NCBI RefSeq assembly: GCF_002218195.1
Contig: NZ_CP022336.1
Span: 62,001 to 126,000 of the forward strand
Reading direction: 5' to 3'
DNA from: Sphingorhabdus sp. SMR4y
Lineage (GTDB): Bacteria; Pseudomonadota; Alphaproteobacteria; Sphingomonadales; Sphingomonadaceae
DNA length: 64,000 bases
The number at the start of each line of letters is the position of its first letter. The first letter of the stretch is position 1. A program made the position numbers and the translations under genes. Under the pieces are notes generated by a model. That model was not told where the DNA came from and did no database searches. It saw only the letters and a list, made by a program, of their open reading frames with translations. Below are positions 8,542-17,393 of this stretch, in pieces.

Positions 8542-10167
8542 TTATTTATCGAAACTGAAACCGGGAGCGCTGCCGCCCGACTTGCTGGATTTTTTGGCCG
8601 ACTGGACCGGTGCCGGCGTTTGCAGGCTGCCAAAGCTCTGGCTGTCCGGAGTGGCCGGAGCCATGCTCGGCTTGGGTCGATCGGCACCGGTATCGCTGTG
8701 ATTGCGATTCATCAGGAACCGTTCCGCGTCATTGGCTGCCTTGAAGCCGTCAGTTGGCAGTACGATCTCGCTGTCGTTGACCGGTTTTACCAGATATGGC
8801 GTAACCACGATCATCAGCTCGGTTTCGTTGCGACGATAACCATCCGATTTGAACAGGGATCCCAGGATCGGAACATCGGCGAGACCCGGTGTCTTGTCGA
8901 TGGCCGAATTGTAACTGTTCTGCATCAAACCGGCGATCATGAAGCTTTCGCCCGATCCCAGTTCGACCGTGGTCTCTGCCCGCCGGGTCGAAACCGCCGG
9001 AATACTGAAGCCGTTGATGATGACCGCACCATTGGTGGTGATTTCCGATACTTCCGGTGCCACGCGGATCGAAATCCGGCCGTTGGAAAGCACGGTCGGC
9101 GTGTAAGACAGGCTGACACCGTAATTCTTGTACTGGACGGAGACTTCGCCAAGTCCGGTGGAAATCGGAATGGGAAACTCGCCGCCAGCCAGGAAGGTCG
9201 CGGTTTCGCCTGAAATGGCGGTCAGATTTGGCGATGCCAATGTGCTGACGAGGCCGACGCGTTCGGATACGTCCAGAGCGGTGGCGATATCGATACCGAA
9301 CAGCCGGCCTGCCGCCTGTATGGTGTTGAGATCGGAACCGGCATTATAGTTGAAGGATGTGCCGCCGGGAGTCACGAACTGGCCGGTTGCCGTATTGAAC
9401 GGAAGCGATACCGAACCTGCCGGCAGGCCGAACAGGCTGGATGCATCCAGATTGGGAAAGGCTGACGTGTCGAAGTCGGTGATCGTGCCGAAGCTGCGGC
9501 CACGTGATACACCGAACTGGAAGCCGCCGGTGGTGTCGCGGGTCAGCAGATTGCCGTTGATTTCCTTTGCCAGCGAACGGCTGACCTCGGCAAAACGGAC
9601 CTTCAGATTGACTTGCATCGGCGTCGAGGTTTTCAGGCGGCTGACCACGCGGGTGGCGTCGCCAACAAAGGCCTGGACCAGGCTCTCGGCTTCTTCCGCA
9701 TCGTCCGGATCGGCAATGGTGCCGGTCAGCAGCACGAAATTATTGGTCGTGCTGACCGCGATATTTGCCTCTGGCATGGCCAGGTTCAGCATCTGGTCGA
9801 TCGAGGAAATTTCCGCACCGACCGAGACTTCTGCCGAATAGATTACCTTGCCGGACGCGCTGGTTGCGTAAAAGCTCGTCTGACCGCCTTTTTTGCCGAA
9901 GATATAGATCTGGCGCGGCGAACGGACCTGCACATCGGCGATGGCATTTTCAGCGATGAAAATATCTTCGATCGAAGCAGGCAGCGTGATCAGCTTGCCA
10001 CGGCCGACGGAAAGTGTGATCCGGGAATCCGGCTGGGATACATTGACCGACTGGGCGTTAAGCGCAGTGGTGCTGTTTGCAGCCAGAGCCAGGGCGAGGG
10101 CGGCGACGACGGTCGCGCCGATGGCCTTTTTCACCGGACGGCCAGGCTGTGCAGATACTACGGCCAT
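8542..10167 (-). CDS. cpaC: Tad pilus outer-membrane secretin CpaC (RcpA)
   Basis: This 541-residue protein has an N-terminal signal segment (about 14-35). A pilus-assembly N-terminal domain (about 45-115) is followed by a BON-like stretch (about 120-180) and the secretin channel domain (about 300-460). The segment LASPNLTAISGETATFLAGG matches the secretin-family signature region. It forms the outer-membrane pore through which the Flp pilus leaves the cell. The C-terminal 70 residues are Ser/Pro/Lys-rich and low complexity. Its ATG overlaps the last base of cpaB (TAATG), so the two are probably translationally coupled. Confidence 0.92.
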   Translation of the reverse strand: MAVVSAQPGRPVKKAIGATVVAALALALAANSTTALNAQSVNVSQPDSRITLSVGRGKLITLPASIEDIFIAENAIADVQVRSPRQIYIFGKKGGQTSFYATSASGKVIYSAEVSVGAEISSIDQMLNLAMPEANIAVSTTNNFVLLTGTIADPDDAEEAESLVQAFVGDATRVVSRLKTSTPMQVNLKVRFAEVSRSLAKEINGNLLTRDTTGGFQFGVSRGRSFGTITDFDTSAFPNLDASSLFGLPAGSVSLPFNTATGQFVTPGGTSFNYNAGSDLNTIQAAGRLFGIDIATALDVSERVGLVSTLASPNLTAISGETATFLAGGEFPIPISTGLGEVSVQYKNYGVSLSYTPTVLSNGRISIRVAPEVSEITTNGAVIINGFSIPAVSTRRAETTVELGSGESFMIAGLMQNSYNSAIDKTPGLADVPILGSLFKSDGYRRNETELMIVVTPYLVKPVNDSEIVLPTDGFKAANDAERFLMNRNHSDTGADRPKPSMAPATPDSQSFGSLQTPAPVQSAKKSSKSGGSAPGFSFDK

Positions 10168-11126
10168 TATTTGTCTCCAAATTCGATATCATTGACCGTG
10201 TTGCCGCGCGCTACGCGGACTACCGGACCTTTTGGTTTTTCTTTCTCGGCCAGTGGTGGCGGCGAGCGCGTTTCAAAGCGGGATACGTCTCCGCCGGTCG
10301 AGAAGCTTGATTTCGTGCTGGTGGGGCGTGCGGCCAGCGAGCGGATCATGTCGGCTTCGGCAACCGGGTCATCGGTTTTCGGCAGCTTGATTGCTCCGGA
10401 CGCTATGGCTTCTTCCAGTTCAGCGGCGCTGTCGGCGAGCGAGCGCAGCGACAGGCTCAAGGTACCCAGTGTCTGAGCGACCGAAATCTGTTCGGCAATT
10501 TTCGGTGTGGCCTCGAGCGTAACCAGCTTTGCCTTTTTGGCGACCTGCTGGCCGGCTTCGTTCGTCGTAGCTGTTACCCGGTTATCGGTGGCGAGCACGC
10601 GCAAGTTGCGGATCACGGTTTCGGAAACCTTCAGCTCGGGGCCTTCGCCCTGAACCGACTGGGTCAGCATCAGGTCGACCCGGTCGCCAGGAAATACAAA
10701 GCCTGCGACACCGGTCAAACCCGATACGGGGATGGTGACAGCGCGCATGCCGGGACCAAGCGCGGCAGCGAGGAAGCCGCGATCACCCGGTGCGACGAGC
10801 GAGCCCTTGGTGAGCGGCTGGCCGGCGGTGACCGGATTGCGGACAACAGTGCCGGCAAGCGATCCGACATCCGTGCCTTCCTTCATGAAATAGACATCCT
10901 CGATCAGATCCTTCGGCCAGGGCTGAAAGCGGAAACTGTCGGGCGTGATGATCGTGCCGACGGGCAAAGCTCGGGTTGCGACGAGCACTTCCTCGCCAAG
11001 CACTTCGGCTTTCTTCGCAGCAACTTGTGGCGCGGAGGCACCATCAAACATATTCTTTGCGAGCAGTGCCGTAACCGCAGCAACAATCAGTGCGCCCACC
11101 AGCAGAATGATTTTCTTCTTGTCCAT
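10167..11126 (-). CDS. cpaB: Tad pilus assembly protein CpaB (RcpC)
   Basis: This 319-residue protein begins with an uncleaved N-terminal membrane anchor (about 5-25). A SAF domain follows (about 46-115, with LVATRALPVGTIITPD) and then a CpaB/RcpC domain that includes FVFPGDRVDLMLTQ. CpaB proteins work in the periplasm with the secretin and may contact peptidoglycan through the SAF fold. A Ser/Thr-rich C-terminal tail follows residue 265. It is separated from cpaA by 74 bases and overlaps cpaC by one base. Confidence 0.9.
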   Translation of the reverse strand: MDKKKIILLVGALIVAAVTALLAKNMFDGASAPQVAAKKAEVLGEEVLVATRALPVGTIITPDSFRFQPWPKDLIEDVYFMKEGTDVGSLAGTVVRNPVTAGQPLTKGSLVAPGDRGFLAAALGPGMRAVTIPVSGLTGVAGFVFPGDRVDLMLTQSVQGEGPELKVSETVIRNLRVLATDNRVTATTNEAGQQVAKKAKLVTLEATPKIAEQISVAQTLGTLSLSLRSLADSAAELEEAIASGAIKLPKTDDPVAEADMIRSLAARPTSTKSSFSTGGDVSRFETRSPPPLAEKEKPKGPVVRVARGNTVNDIEFGDK

Positions 11127-11200
11127 GACGTTTAACGCCTCCTGAATACCCCCGCCCGATTGGTTCCATTGGCGGTCAATGCCTCTTTCGAGGAAAATGG

Positions 11201-11683
11201 TTAAAATATCGTTTGTGAACTATGTCCCGTGATGCCCCAGATCATCCAGAGCCCGGAAAAAGCGATCGCGACCCCGTAAGGAACCTTTAGTGGACCTTCG
11301 GTCTTTTGGATTGTCTTGCCGATCATCATTAACAAAGTCAGCAGACCGCCGGCGATCGACATGATCACCAGCAATTCCAGAAATGTCAGCCAAGGCATCC
11401 ACAATGACAGGGCAGTCAGCAGTTTGACGTCGCCCCCGCCCATTGCGCCGACTGCGAACATTGCGGCAAATATGGTGAATATGACGGCAGCCAGGCCGAT
11501 TTGTCCGATCATCTCCGGCCAGAGGCTCATGCCGCTGGATATCCAGTAGACCGGCGCCCCCAAAGCAATACCAAGGTTCAGCCAGTTGGAGATATGGCGG
11601 CTTTTGATATCTGTAATTGCGGCTACGATCAGTGCAATTGCCAATCCGCCCCAGAGCAAGTAGATGAAGGTTTCACTATCCAT
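11201..11683 (-). CDS. cpaA: Prepilin peptidase CpaA/TadV
   Basis: This 160-residue integral membrane aspartyl protease belongs to family A24. Both catalytic aspartates are visible: Asp25 in TDIKSRHISN, and Asp85 in the GxGD-type motif MGGGDVKLL. About six hydrophobic segments fill the rest. TadV-type peptidases cleave the leader of Flp pilin and of TadE/TadF pseudopilins, yet no such pilin gene is in this window. It lacks the cytoplasmic methyltransferase domain of PilD, as normal for TadV. It is the first gene of the minus-strand block; the operon promoter should lie in 11684-11776, shared divergently with the hydrolase gene. Confidence 0.92.
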   Translation of the reverse strand: MDSETFIYLLWGGLAIALIVAAITDIKSRHISNWLNLGIALGAPVYWISSGMSLWPEMIGQIGLAAVIFTIFAAMFAVGAMGGGDVKLLTALSLWMPWLTFLELLVIMSIAGGLLTLLMMIGKTIQKTEGPLKVPYGVAIAFSGLWMIWGITGHSSQTIF

Positions 11684-11708
11684 GGACAGACCGTCTAGTT
11701 ATTTTGCC

Positions 11709-11726
11709 TTACCAAATAGTAACCAT
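11709..11726. promoter_or_regulatory. Possible regulator site in the cpaA/hydrolase divergent region
   Basis: The divergent spacer holds a short inverted repeat, TTAC-N6-GTAA, at 11709-11722, overlapping GTAACCAT at 11719-11726. The latter is one base from the TTAACCAT half-site form sometimes reported for CtrA. Caulobacter pilus genes are CtrA-controlled, so the placement is suggestive, but such short matches arise by chance. Confidence 0.2.
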
Positions 11727-11776
11727 GATTGCCGGAACGGTTTCTGTTCGACCCTGTGACAACGATAAAGCGTGAT

Positions 11777-12754
11777 ATGACAGACTTGAAAAAGGAACGC
11801 TTTGATCGCCGGTCCGTCCCGGCAGATGCCGCAGAAGGGATATGGACCGGTCCGGGTGGCTGGGAATTCCGCAAACTGGAATGGCAGCAGGCGGATCGGG
11901 AGCAGAAGCCGAGAGGCTCCGTATTGTTCATGACCGGGCGGGCCGATTTTTACGAAAAATATCTTGAGACCTTTCACGATTTCCACGCGCAGGGATGGAA
12001 TGTCACTTCGGCAGACTGGCGCGGGCAGGGCGGTTCGGGCCGTTGCGGCCCGCACCCGCACGTCGGCCATATCGACGATTTCGCGACGTGGGTGGCTGAT
12101 CTGGAGTCGCTGTTCGAGGATTGGCGTGCCAGCCACCCCGGGCCGCATATCGTGGTCGGTCACAGCATGGGCGGACATATCGTTTTGCGGGCGATGACCG
12201 AGCAGCGCATCCGGCCTGATGCCGCGATCCTGAGCGCGCCGATGCTTGCTCCGGCTGGCGGCGGCATGCCGGAATGGGCCGCGCAACTGGCGGCAAAGAT
12301 CATGTGTATGATTGGCCGTAGCGCGCGCCGTGCGTGGAAACCGATCGAAAACCCGCTGGAACCCTATGTCCCGCGGCAGGCGCTGCTGACTCATGATGCT
12401 GACCGCTATGCGGACGAATTTTTCTGGTTCCGCGAGCGTCCCTTTGTGCGGCTGGGGCCGGCAAGCTGGCGCTGGGTTGAACGCGCCTATTCCTCGACCC
12501 GCCAGTTGCGCAACCGCAGACGGCTGATGCAGCTGGACATACCCGTTCTGGTGCTCGCGACATCGACCGATGAACTGGTCGATCATCCGACTATCGAACG
12601 TGCGGTGCATCTGATGCCCGCCGCCGAAATGAAACTCTATGGAGCGGAATCCGCCCATGAAATTTTTCGTGAAGTTGATGATGTGCGCAACGACGCGCTC
12701 GCCAGCTGTTTTTCCTTTCTCGACCGAGTAGCCCCCAAAAATGAAGCAATATGA
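11777..12754 (+). CDS. Alpha/beta hydrolase, monoacylglycerol lipase-like
   Basis: This 325-residue serine hydrolase of the lysophospholipase/monoglyceride lipase (Hydrolase_4) type has all three parts of the triad: the nucleophile elbow GHSMGG (Ser about 130), an acid in STDELVDH near residue 248, and histidine in ESAHEIFRE near residue 292. An oxyanion-type HG-like turn occurs at MTGRADFYEKY. A TTG at 11729 extends the frame, but the ATG at 11777 gives the more natural N-terminus. No signal peptide is seen, so it is likely cytoplasmic. Its stop overlaps the following FAD oxidoreductase gene by 14 bases, indicating one transcript. The substrate is unknown. Confidence 0.85.
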   Translation: MTDLKKERFDRRSVPADAAEGIWTGPGGWEFRKLEWQQADREQKPRGSVLFMTGRADFYEKYLETFHDFHAQGWNVTSADWRGQGGSGRCGPHPHVGHIDDFATWVADLESLFEDWRASHPGPHIVVGHSMGGHIVLRAMTEQRIRPDAAILSAPMLAPAGGGMPEWAAQLAAKIMCMIGRSARRAWKPIENPLEPYVPRQALLTHDADRYADEFFWFRERPFVRLGPASWRWVERAYSSTRQLRNRRRLMQLDIPVLVLATSTDELVDHPTIERAVHLMPAAEMKLYGAESAHEIFREVDDVRNDALASCFSFLDRVAPKNEAI

Positions 12755-13856
12755 CGTTATTATAATCGGGGCCGGTATCGCCGGCGCCAGCATCGCCTCC
12801 GAAATCGGTGCCGATCGTTCGGTGCTGCTGCTCGAAGCCGAGGATCATCCCGGCTATCATGCGACCGGTCGCTCGGCCGCTTTCTGGACGGAAAGCTATG
12901 GCGGGCCGCTGGTCCAGCCGCTGACATCTGCTTCGCGGGCTTTTCTGGAAAACCCGCCGGCCGATTTTTCGGACACCCCTTTTCTTGGCCCGCGCGGCGC
13001 GGTCAATATCGGTCGCGATGACGAGCAGCATCTGGCCGAGCAGTTTATGGCCGATTTTGCGGACAGCGGCGTGAGAATGGAGCGCTGGTCGCGGGAGCAG
13101 ACCGTTGCCCTGGTTCCCAATCTGAAGCCGGCCTGGCAGCATGCTGTGCACGAGCCGGATTGCCGGGATATCGATGTAGCGGCGCTGCATGCGGCCTATC
13201 TCAAGAACGCCAGCCGCAAGGGCGTCGCGCTGGTCTGCCGGGCGCCGGTCAGTGCGATCGCGAAAAAGGACGGCATGTGGGAGCTGACCGCCGGCGACCA
13301 TAGCTGCCGCGCAGCCCTGTTGGTCAACGCCGCCGGTGCCTGGGCTGACAATATAGCCCGGATGGCCGGCGTGAACCCGGTCGGGATTCAGCCGCTGATC
13401 CGCAATATGGTGCAGATCGAAACCGATCCGCCGTCCTCACAGGCGATGCCGCTGGTCGTCGGACTGGATGGCAGCTTCTATTTCAAACCGGAAGCCGGCG
13501 GGGCCTATTGGCTCAGTCCGCATGACGAGATCCCTTCGCAGCCCGGTGATGTGGCGCCGGATGAACTAAGCGTTGCAACGGCCATTGACCGTTTTGAAAA
13601 GGCGATGGATGTGGAGATTAAACGGGTCAGCCGGAAGTGGGCGGGCTTGCGCAGCTTCGCGCCGGACCGGCTGCCGGTCATCGGTTTCGATTCGGCTGGC
13701 GAGGATTTTTTCTGGTTCGCGGGGCAGGGCGGCTTTGGCATCCAGACGGGCCCCGCTGCGGCCAAACTGGCCCGGTCGCTGTTGCTGGGACAGGTGCCTG
13801 ATGAAAGCCTGCGGAGCGTGGATGCGAGCCTTTATGCGGCATCGCGATTTACCTAG
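12741..13856 (+). CDS. FAD-dependent oxidoreductase (DAO family)
   Basis: This 371-residue protein starts with a Rossmann fold: the dinucleotide motif GAGIAG spans residues 10-15, with the ribose-binding glutamate in LLLEAEDHPGYHATGRSAA. The D-amino-acid oxidase/glycine oxidase fold continues to a C-terminal FAD-contact segment, AGQGGFGIQTGPA. Relatives oxidise D-amino acids, sarcosine, glycine or 2-hydroxyglutarate; the sequence does not choose among them. The gene overlaps the hydrolase gene by 14 bases and is followed by a non-coding gap of about 80 bases. Confidence 0.85.
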   Translation: MKQYDVIIIGAGIAGASIASEIGADRSVLLLEAEDHPGYHATGRSAAFWTESYGGPLVQPLTSASRAFLENPPADFSDTPFLGPRGAVNIGRDDEQHLAEQFMADFADSGVRMERWSREQTVALVPNLKPAWQHAVHEPDCRDIDVAALHAAYLKNASRKGVALVCRAPVSAIAKKDGMWELTAGDHSCRAALLVNAAGAWADNIARMAGVNPVGIQPLIRNMVQIETDPPSSQAMPLVVGLDGSFYFKPEAGGAYWLSPHDEIPSQPGDVAPDELSVATAIDRFEKAMDVEIKRVSRKWAGLRSFAPDRLPVIGFDSAGEDFFWFAGQGGFGIQTGPAAAKLARSLLLGQVPDESLRSVDASLYAASRFT

Positions 13857-13939
13857 GAAACATCGTTTTACAACGGTCCGGTTGCGCAGGCAGCCGGAAT
13901 GCGCAATAGTTTGCTCATCAACCACAGGAGATGACAGCA

Positions 13940-14116
13940 ATGGCGCACAAGTTTGAGATCTGGAAAGACAAGAAGGGCGAGTTCCGAGTCCGCTTCAAAT
14001 ATAATAGCGAAGTCATTTTCTCGACCGAGGGCTATTCCAGCAAGGCCAGCGCCAAGAACGCGATCAGCTCGATCCTGAAAAACGGGCCGAATGCCGAGAT
14101 TGAAGACAATAGCTAG
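13940..14116 (+). CDS. DUF1508 (YegP-like) small protein
   Basis: This 58-residue protein is a single DUF1508/UPF0339 unit. Its pattern FEIWKDKKGEFRVRFKYNSE ... TEGYSSKASAKNAISSI is the diagnostic beta-beta-beta-alpha repeat that occurs twice in Escherichia coli YegP. Function is unknown. An in-frame ATG at 13931 precedes it, but AGGAG at 13926-13930 is ideally spaced (nine bases) from the ATG at 13940. It stands alone on + and converges on rnhA, with only nine bases between the two stops. Confidence 0.85.
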   Translation: MAHKFEIWKDKKGEFRVRFKYNSEVIFSTEGYSSKASAKNAISSILKNGPNAEIEDNS

Positions 14117-14125
14117 ATATTTGGC

Positions 14126-14587
14126 TTAAAAACTGTGCCGCTTGGCGGCGACGTTCATGGCAGCGTCGCTCGCCAGCTGGTCGGCGCGCTCATTGTCGGC
14201 GTCACCGGCATGGCCCTTGACCCAGTGCCATTCGATCTGGTGCGGCTCTACCGCCTTTAGCAGATCCTGCCAGAGATCGGCGTTCTTGACCGGCTTGCGG
14301 GCAGCAGTCCGCCAGCCATTTTTCTGCCAGCCGAAAATCCACTTGGTAATGCCGTCCTTGACATAGGTGCTGTCGATCGAGAGCTTGACCTTGCAAGGGC
14401 GCTTCAGCGCGTTGAGCGCCTCGATCGCGGCGCGCAATTCCATGCGGTTGTTGGTCGTATCCGGCTCGCCGCCGGAAATTTCCTTTTCCTTGTCGCCATG
14501 CCGGATCAGCGCGCCCCAGCCACCCGGGCCGGGATTGCCCTTGCACGCGCCATCGGTCGCGATTTCGACGATTTTCGGTTCGGTCAT
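14126..14587 (-). CDS. rnhA: Ribonuclease HI
   Basis: This 153-residue enzyme cuts the RNA strand of RNA-DNA hybrids during replication and R-loop removal. The whole catalytic set is present: Asp12 (ATDGAC), Glu50 (NNRMEL), Asp72 (SIDSTY) and Asp136 (NERADQLA), with the helper histidine in KGHAGD. The length equals the usual type 1 enzyme, and the basic handle region ([17 protein letters not shown]) is intact. The start overlaps the thrB stop by four bases, so it is co-transcribed with ispH and thrB, an order common in sphingomonads. Confidence 0.96.
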   Translation of the reverse strand: MTEPKIVEIATDGACKGNPGPGGWGALIRHGDKEKEISGGEPDTTNNRMELRAAIEALNALKRPCKVKLSIDSTYVKDGITKWIFGWQKNGWRTAARKPVKNADLWQDLLKAVEPHQIEWHWVKGHAGDADNERADQLASDAAMNVAAKRHSF

Positions 14588-15543
14588 GCGGTAAAAATAT
14601 CCTCGTGGCCCTGATAGTATTGCAGCCGGTTGAGAAAAGCCTGCGGATCCTTGCGCGTGACCAGCGCGTCAGCCGGGGTGTTGATCCAGTCATAGGCCCG
14701 GGTCAGCAGGAAACGCAGTGCCGCGCCGCGGGCCAGCAGAGGCAGCGCCTGGCGTTCGGCATCGCTGAGCGGAAAAGCCGATATATAGCCATCAAGCAGA
14801 GCCTGCGATATCGCTGCGTGAAAGGTTGAACCATCCTCGGAGAAACACCATGCGGCGTGGGTCACCGCGAGATCATAGGCGCGAATGTCGGTGCAGGAGA
14901 AATAAAAATCGATAAGCCCGGTGACCCGATCGTCCAGCATCAGCACATTGTCGGGAAACAGGTCGGCATGGATAGCCGAGCGCGGCAGATTGTCGGGCCA
15001 ATATTGATCGAGATGATCGAGCTCTTGGGCAATCGCCGTTGCCAGACCGGGGGCGATATCGTCGAGCTGCGCCGGTCCGCATTGTTCGGCCAGCGCCCGC
15101 CAGCCCTCGTGATCCATGCTGTTGCGCCGTTCCAGCGTGAAATCCGCCAGGGCACGGTGCATGTCTCCCAGCGCCCGACCGGTTGCCCTGGCCTGGTCCG
15201 GGGTTGGATGGCTGACCGACACGCCGGGCAAAAAGGTGATCAGACAGGCGCTGCGTCCGCATAGCTCCTGGATCTTGGTGCCCTGACGGTCCGCGAGCAT
15301 CGGCGGTACCAGACAGCCCGCGTCGGCCAGATGATCGAGCAAGGCAATGAAAAAGGGCAGGTCGGCAGGATCGACGCGCTTTTCGTAAAGGGTCAGGATG
15401 AACTTGTCCTGCGTTGTTTCCAGCAGATAATTGCTGTTCTCGACGCCCTCGGCGATGCCCTTGGCAGACACCAGCGTACCGACATCATAACGAGTGAGGA
15501 ACCGGTCGATTTCCTCTGCGCTGACCTTCGTATAGACTGCCAT
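14584..15543 (-). CDS. thrB: Homoserine kinase, aminoglycoside-phosphotransferase type
   Basis: This 319-residue protein phosphorylates L-homoserine for threonine synthesis. It is the kinase-fold form found in alphaproteobacteria and pseudomonads rather than the GHMP-type ThrB of enterobacteria. The catalytic loop HADLFPDN carries Asp194, and the metal-binding Asp212 sits in GLIDFYFSC. The N-terminal ATP lobe contains [11 protein letters not shown]. It lies between ispH (one-base overlap) and rnhA (four-base overlap). No other threonine-pathway gene is nearby. Confidence 0.92.
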   Translation of the reverse strand: MAVYTKVSAEEIDRFLTRYDVGTLVSAKGIAEGVENSNYLLETTQDKFILTLYEKRVDPADLPFFIALLDHLADAGCLVPPMLADRQGTKIQELCGRSACLITFLPGVSVSHPTPDQARATGRALGDMHRALADFTLERRNSMDHEGWRALAEQCGPAQLDDIAPGLATAIAQELDHLDQYWPDNLPRSAIHADLFPDNVLMLDDRVTGLIDFYFSCTDIRAYDLAVTHAAWCFSEDGSTFHAAISQALLDGYISAFPLSDAERQALPLLARGAALRFLLTRAYDWINTPADALVTRKDPQAFLNRLQYYQGHEDIFTA

Positions 15544-16502
15544 CAGGCCGCTTCCAGACCGCGCGGAAGCTTGAAGACCATATTCTCGTCCGCGGTCCGG
15601 ATTTTTTCTTCCCTGATATCGAAATGTTGCTCCAGCAAAGTGACCACTTCGCGGACCAGTATTTCCGGTGCGGAAGCCCCGGCAGTCAGGCCCAGCGTGC
15701 TGACCCCGTCCAGCCAGGCGAGATCGATTTCATCGGCCCGCTGGATCAGTTTGGCGGCAGCACCGCCGCGTTCGGCGACTTCGACCAGACGCAGGCTGTT
15801 CGAGCTGTTGGGGGCGCCGATCACCAGAACCAGCTGGCAGGTTTCGGAAATCTTCTTCACCGCATCCTGACGATTGGAGGTGGCGTAACAAATGTCCTCG
15901 CCTTTCGGGCCGACAATATTGGGAAAGCGGGCTTGCAGTGCCTCGACAATGGCGTGCGTGTCATCGACCGACAGCGTGGTCTGGGTCAGAAACGCCAGCG
16001 CTTCCGGATCGTCGGGATTTAAGGCATGCACGTCGGCCAGTGTCTCGACCAGTGTCATCTGGCCTTCATCAACCTGGCCGAATGTGCCGATGACTTCGGG
16101 GTGATTGGCGTGGCCGACAAAGATGATATGGCGCCCGGCCTCGGTCTGTCGCTCTGCCTGCCGATGGACTTTCGACACCAGGGGGCAGGTCGCATCAAGA
16201 TAGTCCAGGCCTCGTTCTTCGGCCTTGTGGGGCACGGCCTTGGGCACGCCGTGGGCCGAAAAGACCACCGGAACACCGTCCGGCACCTCGTCCAGTTCCT
16301 CGACGAATATCGCGCCCAGCTTCTTCAATTCATCGACAACATAGCGGTTGTGCACGATTTCGTGGCGGACATAGACTGGCGCGCCATATTTTTTTATCGC
16401 CAGTTCGACGATTTTAATCGCCCGGTCGACCCCTGCACAAAAGCCGCGCGGCGCGGCCACAAGCAAGTCAATCTGCCGTTTCTGCTTATCGGAATGAATC
16501 AT
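15543..16502 (-). CDS. ispH: 4-hydroxy-3-methylbut-2-enyl diphosphate reductase
   Basis: This 319-residue iron-sulfur enzyme performs the last step of the MEP isoprenoid pathway, reducing HMBPP to IPP and DMAPP. The three cysteines that hold the catalytic cluster are present: Cys22 in GFCAGVDRA, Cys106 in [11 protein letters not shown] and Cys205 in ICYATSNRQ. The conserved histidine (HEIVHN) and SAHGVP segments are also intact. It heads the three-gene minus-strand operon with thrB and rnhA; the promoter should lie in the roughly 160-base divergent gap to the lipoprotein gene at 16662. Confidence 0.96.
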   Translation of the reverse strand: MIHSDKQKRQIDLLVAAPRGFCAGVDRAIKIVELAIKKYGAPVYVRHEIVHNRYVVDELKKLGAIFVEELDEVPDGVPVVFSAHGVPKAVPHKAEERGLDYLDATCPLVSKVHRQAERQTEAGRHIIFVGHANHPEVIGTFGQVDEGQMTLVETLADVHALNPDDPEALAFLTQTTLSVDDTHAIVEALQARFPNIVGPKGEDICYATSNRQDAVKKISETCQLVLVIGAPNSSNSLRLVEVAERGGAAAKLIQRADEIDLAWLDGVSTLGLTAGASAPEILVREVVTLLEQHFDIREEKIRTADENMVFKLPRGLEAA

Positions 16503-16661
16503 GTTTTCAGCTCTTAGGGAATAAGTTCACCGGCGAAAAGCCTGTCTGTTCATCTTCTGGACGGTTGCACCGCATTAAAGGCCCAGATAAGGGTTGCGAA
16601 ATTTTTATCGGCGCGCATGAAGCCTATGTGTGTTGCCCGTGATCAAAGGCAAGGATTGAAA

Positions 16662-17321
16662 ATGATGGCGAATGGCCGATTGAGAAAAATGATGTTGGCG
16701 GGAGTCATGGCTTTGACCGTCGCAGGATGTTCGAGAGAAGGCGCGATCGACCTCAGCTCGGGCGTTGGTATTTCGGTGATCCGGACCGGTTGCCCGGCGG
16801 TTGCCGTGCCCGATCATACCGGTGACATCACCATCTTCAACCCGGCAAGCAGCACCGATGCCAGCGCAATTGACGTGGTCGCCTATATCACCAACGTCCG
16901 CTCGACCTGTAACAGCGAAAGCGCCCGGATTTACAGCGAAGCGGCATTTGATGTGCACGCCTCGCGAATGAATCCGGCTGGTGCCCGTACCGTGACGATT
17001 CCGTATTTCTCTACTGTCGTTCAGGGTGGCACCGCCGTGGTCGCCAAGCGGATCGGCAATGTGACGCTGCAATTTGCCGATGGTGCCTATCGGGCAACAG
17101 CTTCGGCCAAGGCCGGCTCCTACGTCGATGCCTCCGCCGCGCGTCTGCCGGATGAGGTGATTGAACGCCTGACTCGTCGCCGCAAGCCTGGGGACCCCGA
17201 TGCGGCGCTCGATCCGCTGGCCGATCCGACGATCAAGGCAGCGGTCGCGCGATCCTCGTTCGAACTGCTTGTCGGTTTCCAGCTGAGCCAGGCACAGTTA
17301 CAATATAACGCAACCCGATAG
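16662..17321 (+). CDS. Putative lipoprotein of unknown function
   Basis: I do not recognise this 219-residue protein. It starts with MMANGRLRKMM, a hydrophobic run and the lipobox LTVAGC, so it is probably lipidated and carried to the envelope. The mature part is rich in short beta-like stretches with two further cysteines (RTGCPAV and RSTCNSE), and the segment ATASAKAGSYVDASAARLPDEV precedes a basic stretch. A frame opens earlier at 16617, but AAGGA at 16651-16655 is well placed for the ATG at 16662 and only this start gives a clean lipoprotein signal. It lies 72 bases upstream of argS on the same strand and may share its transcript. Confidence 0.75.
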   Translation: MMANGRLRKMMLAGVMALTVAGCSREGAIDLSSGVGISVIRTGCPAVAVPDHTGDITIFNPASSTDASAIDVVAYITNVRSTCNSESARIYSEAAFDVHASRMNPAGARTVTIPYFSTVVQGGTAVVAKRIGNVTLQFADGAYRATASAKAGSYVDASAARLPDEVIERLTRRRKPGDPDAALDPLADPTIKAAVARSSFELLVGFQLSQAQLQYNATR

Positions 17322-17393
17322 GGTCGCCTGAATTGACAACCAACCGTGCCTGATCCTGTCGGGCCCCATTTCCTGTGACGAATTGAACCCATC

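Noticed and set aside
11729-11776. TTG start for the alpha/beta hydrolase
   Set aside because: The added 16 residues have no conserved character and the internal ATG at 11777 gives a normal N-terminus.
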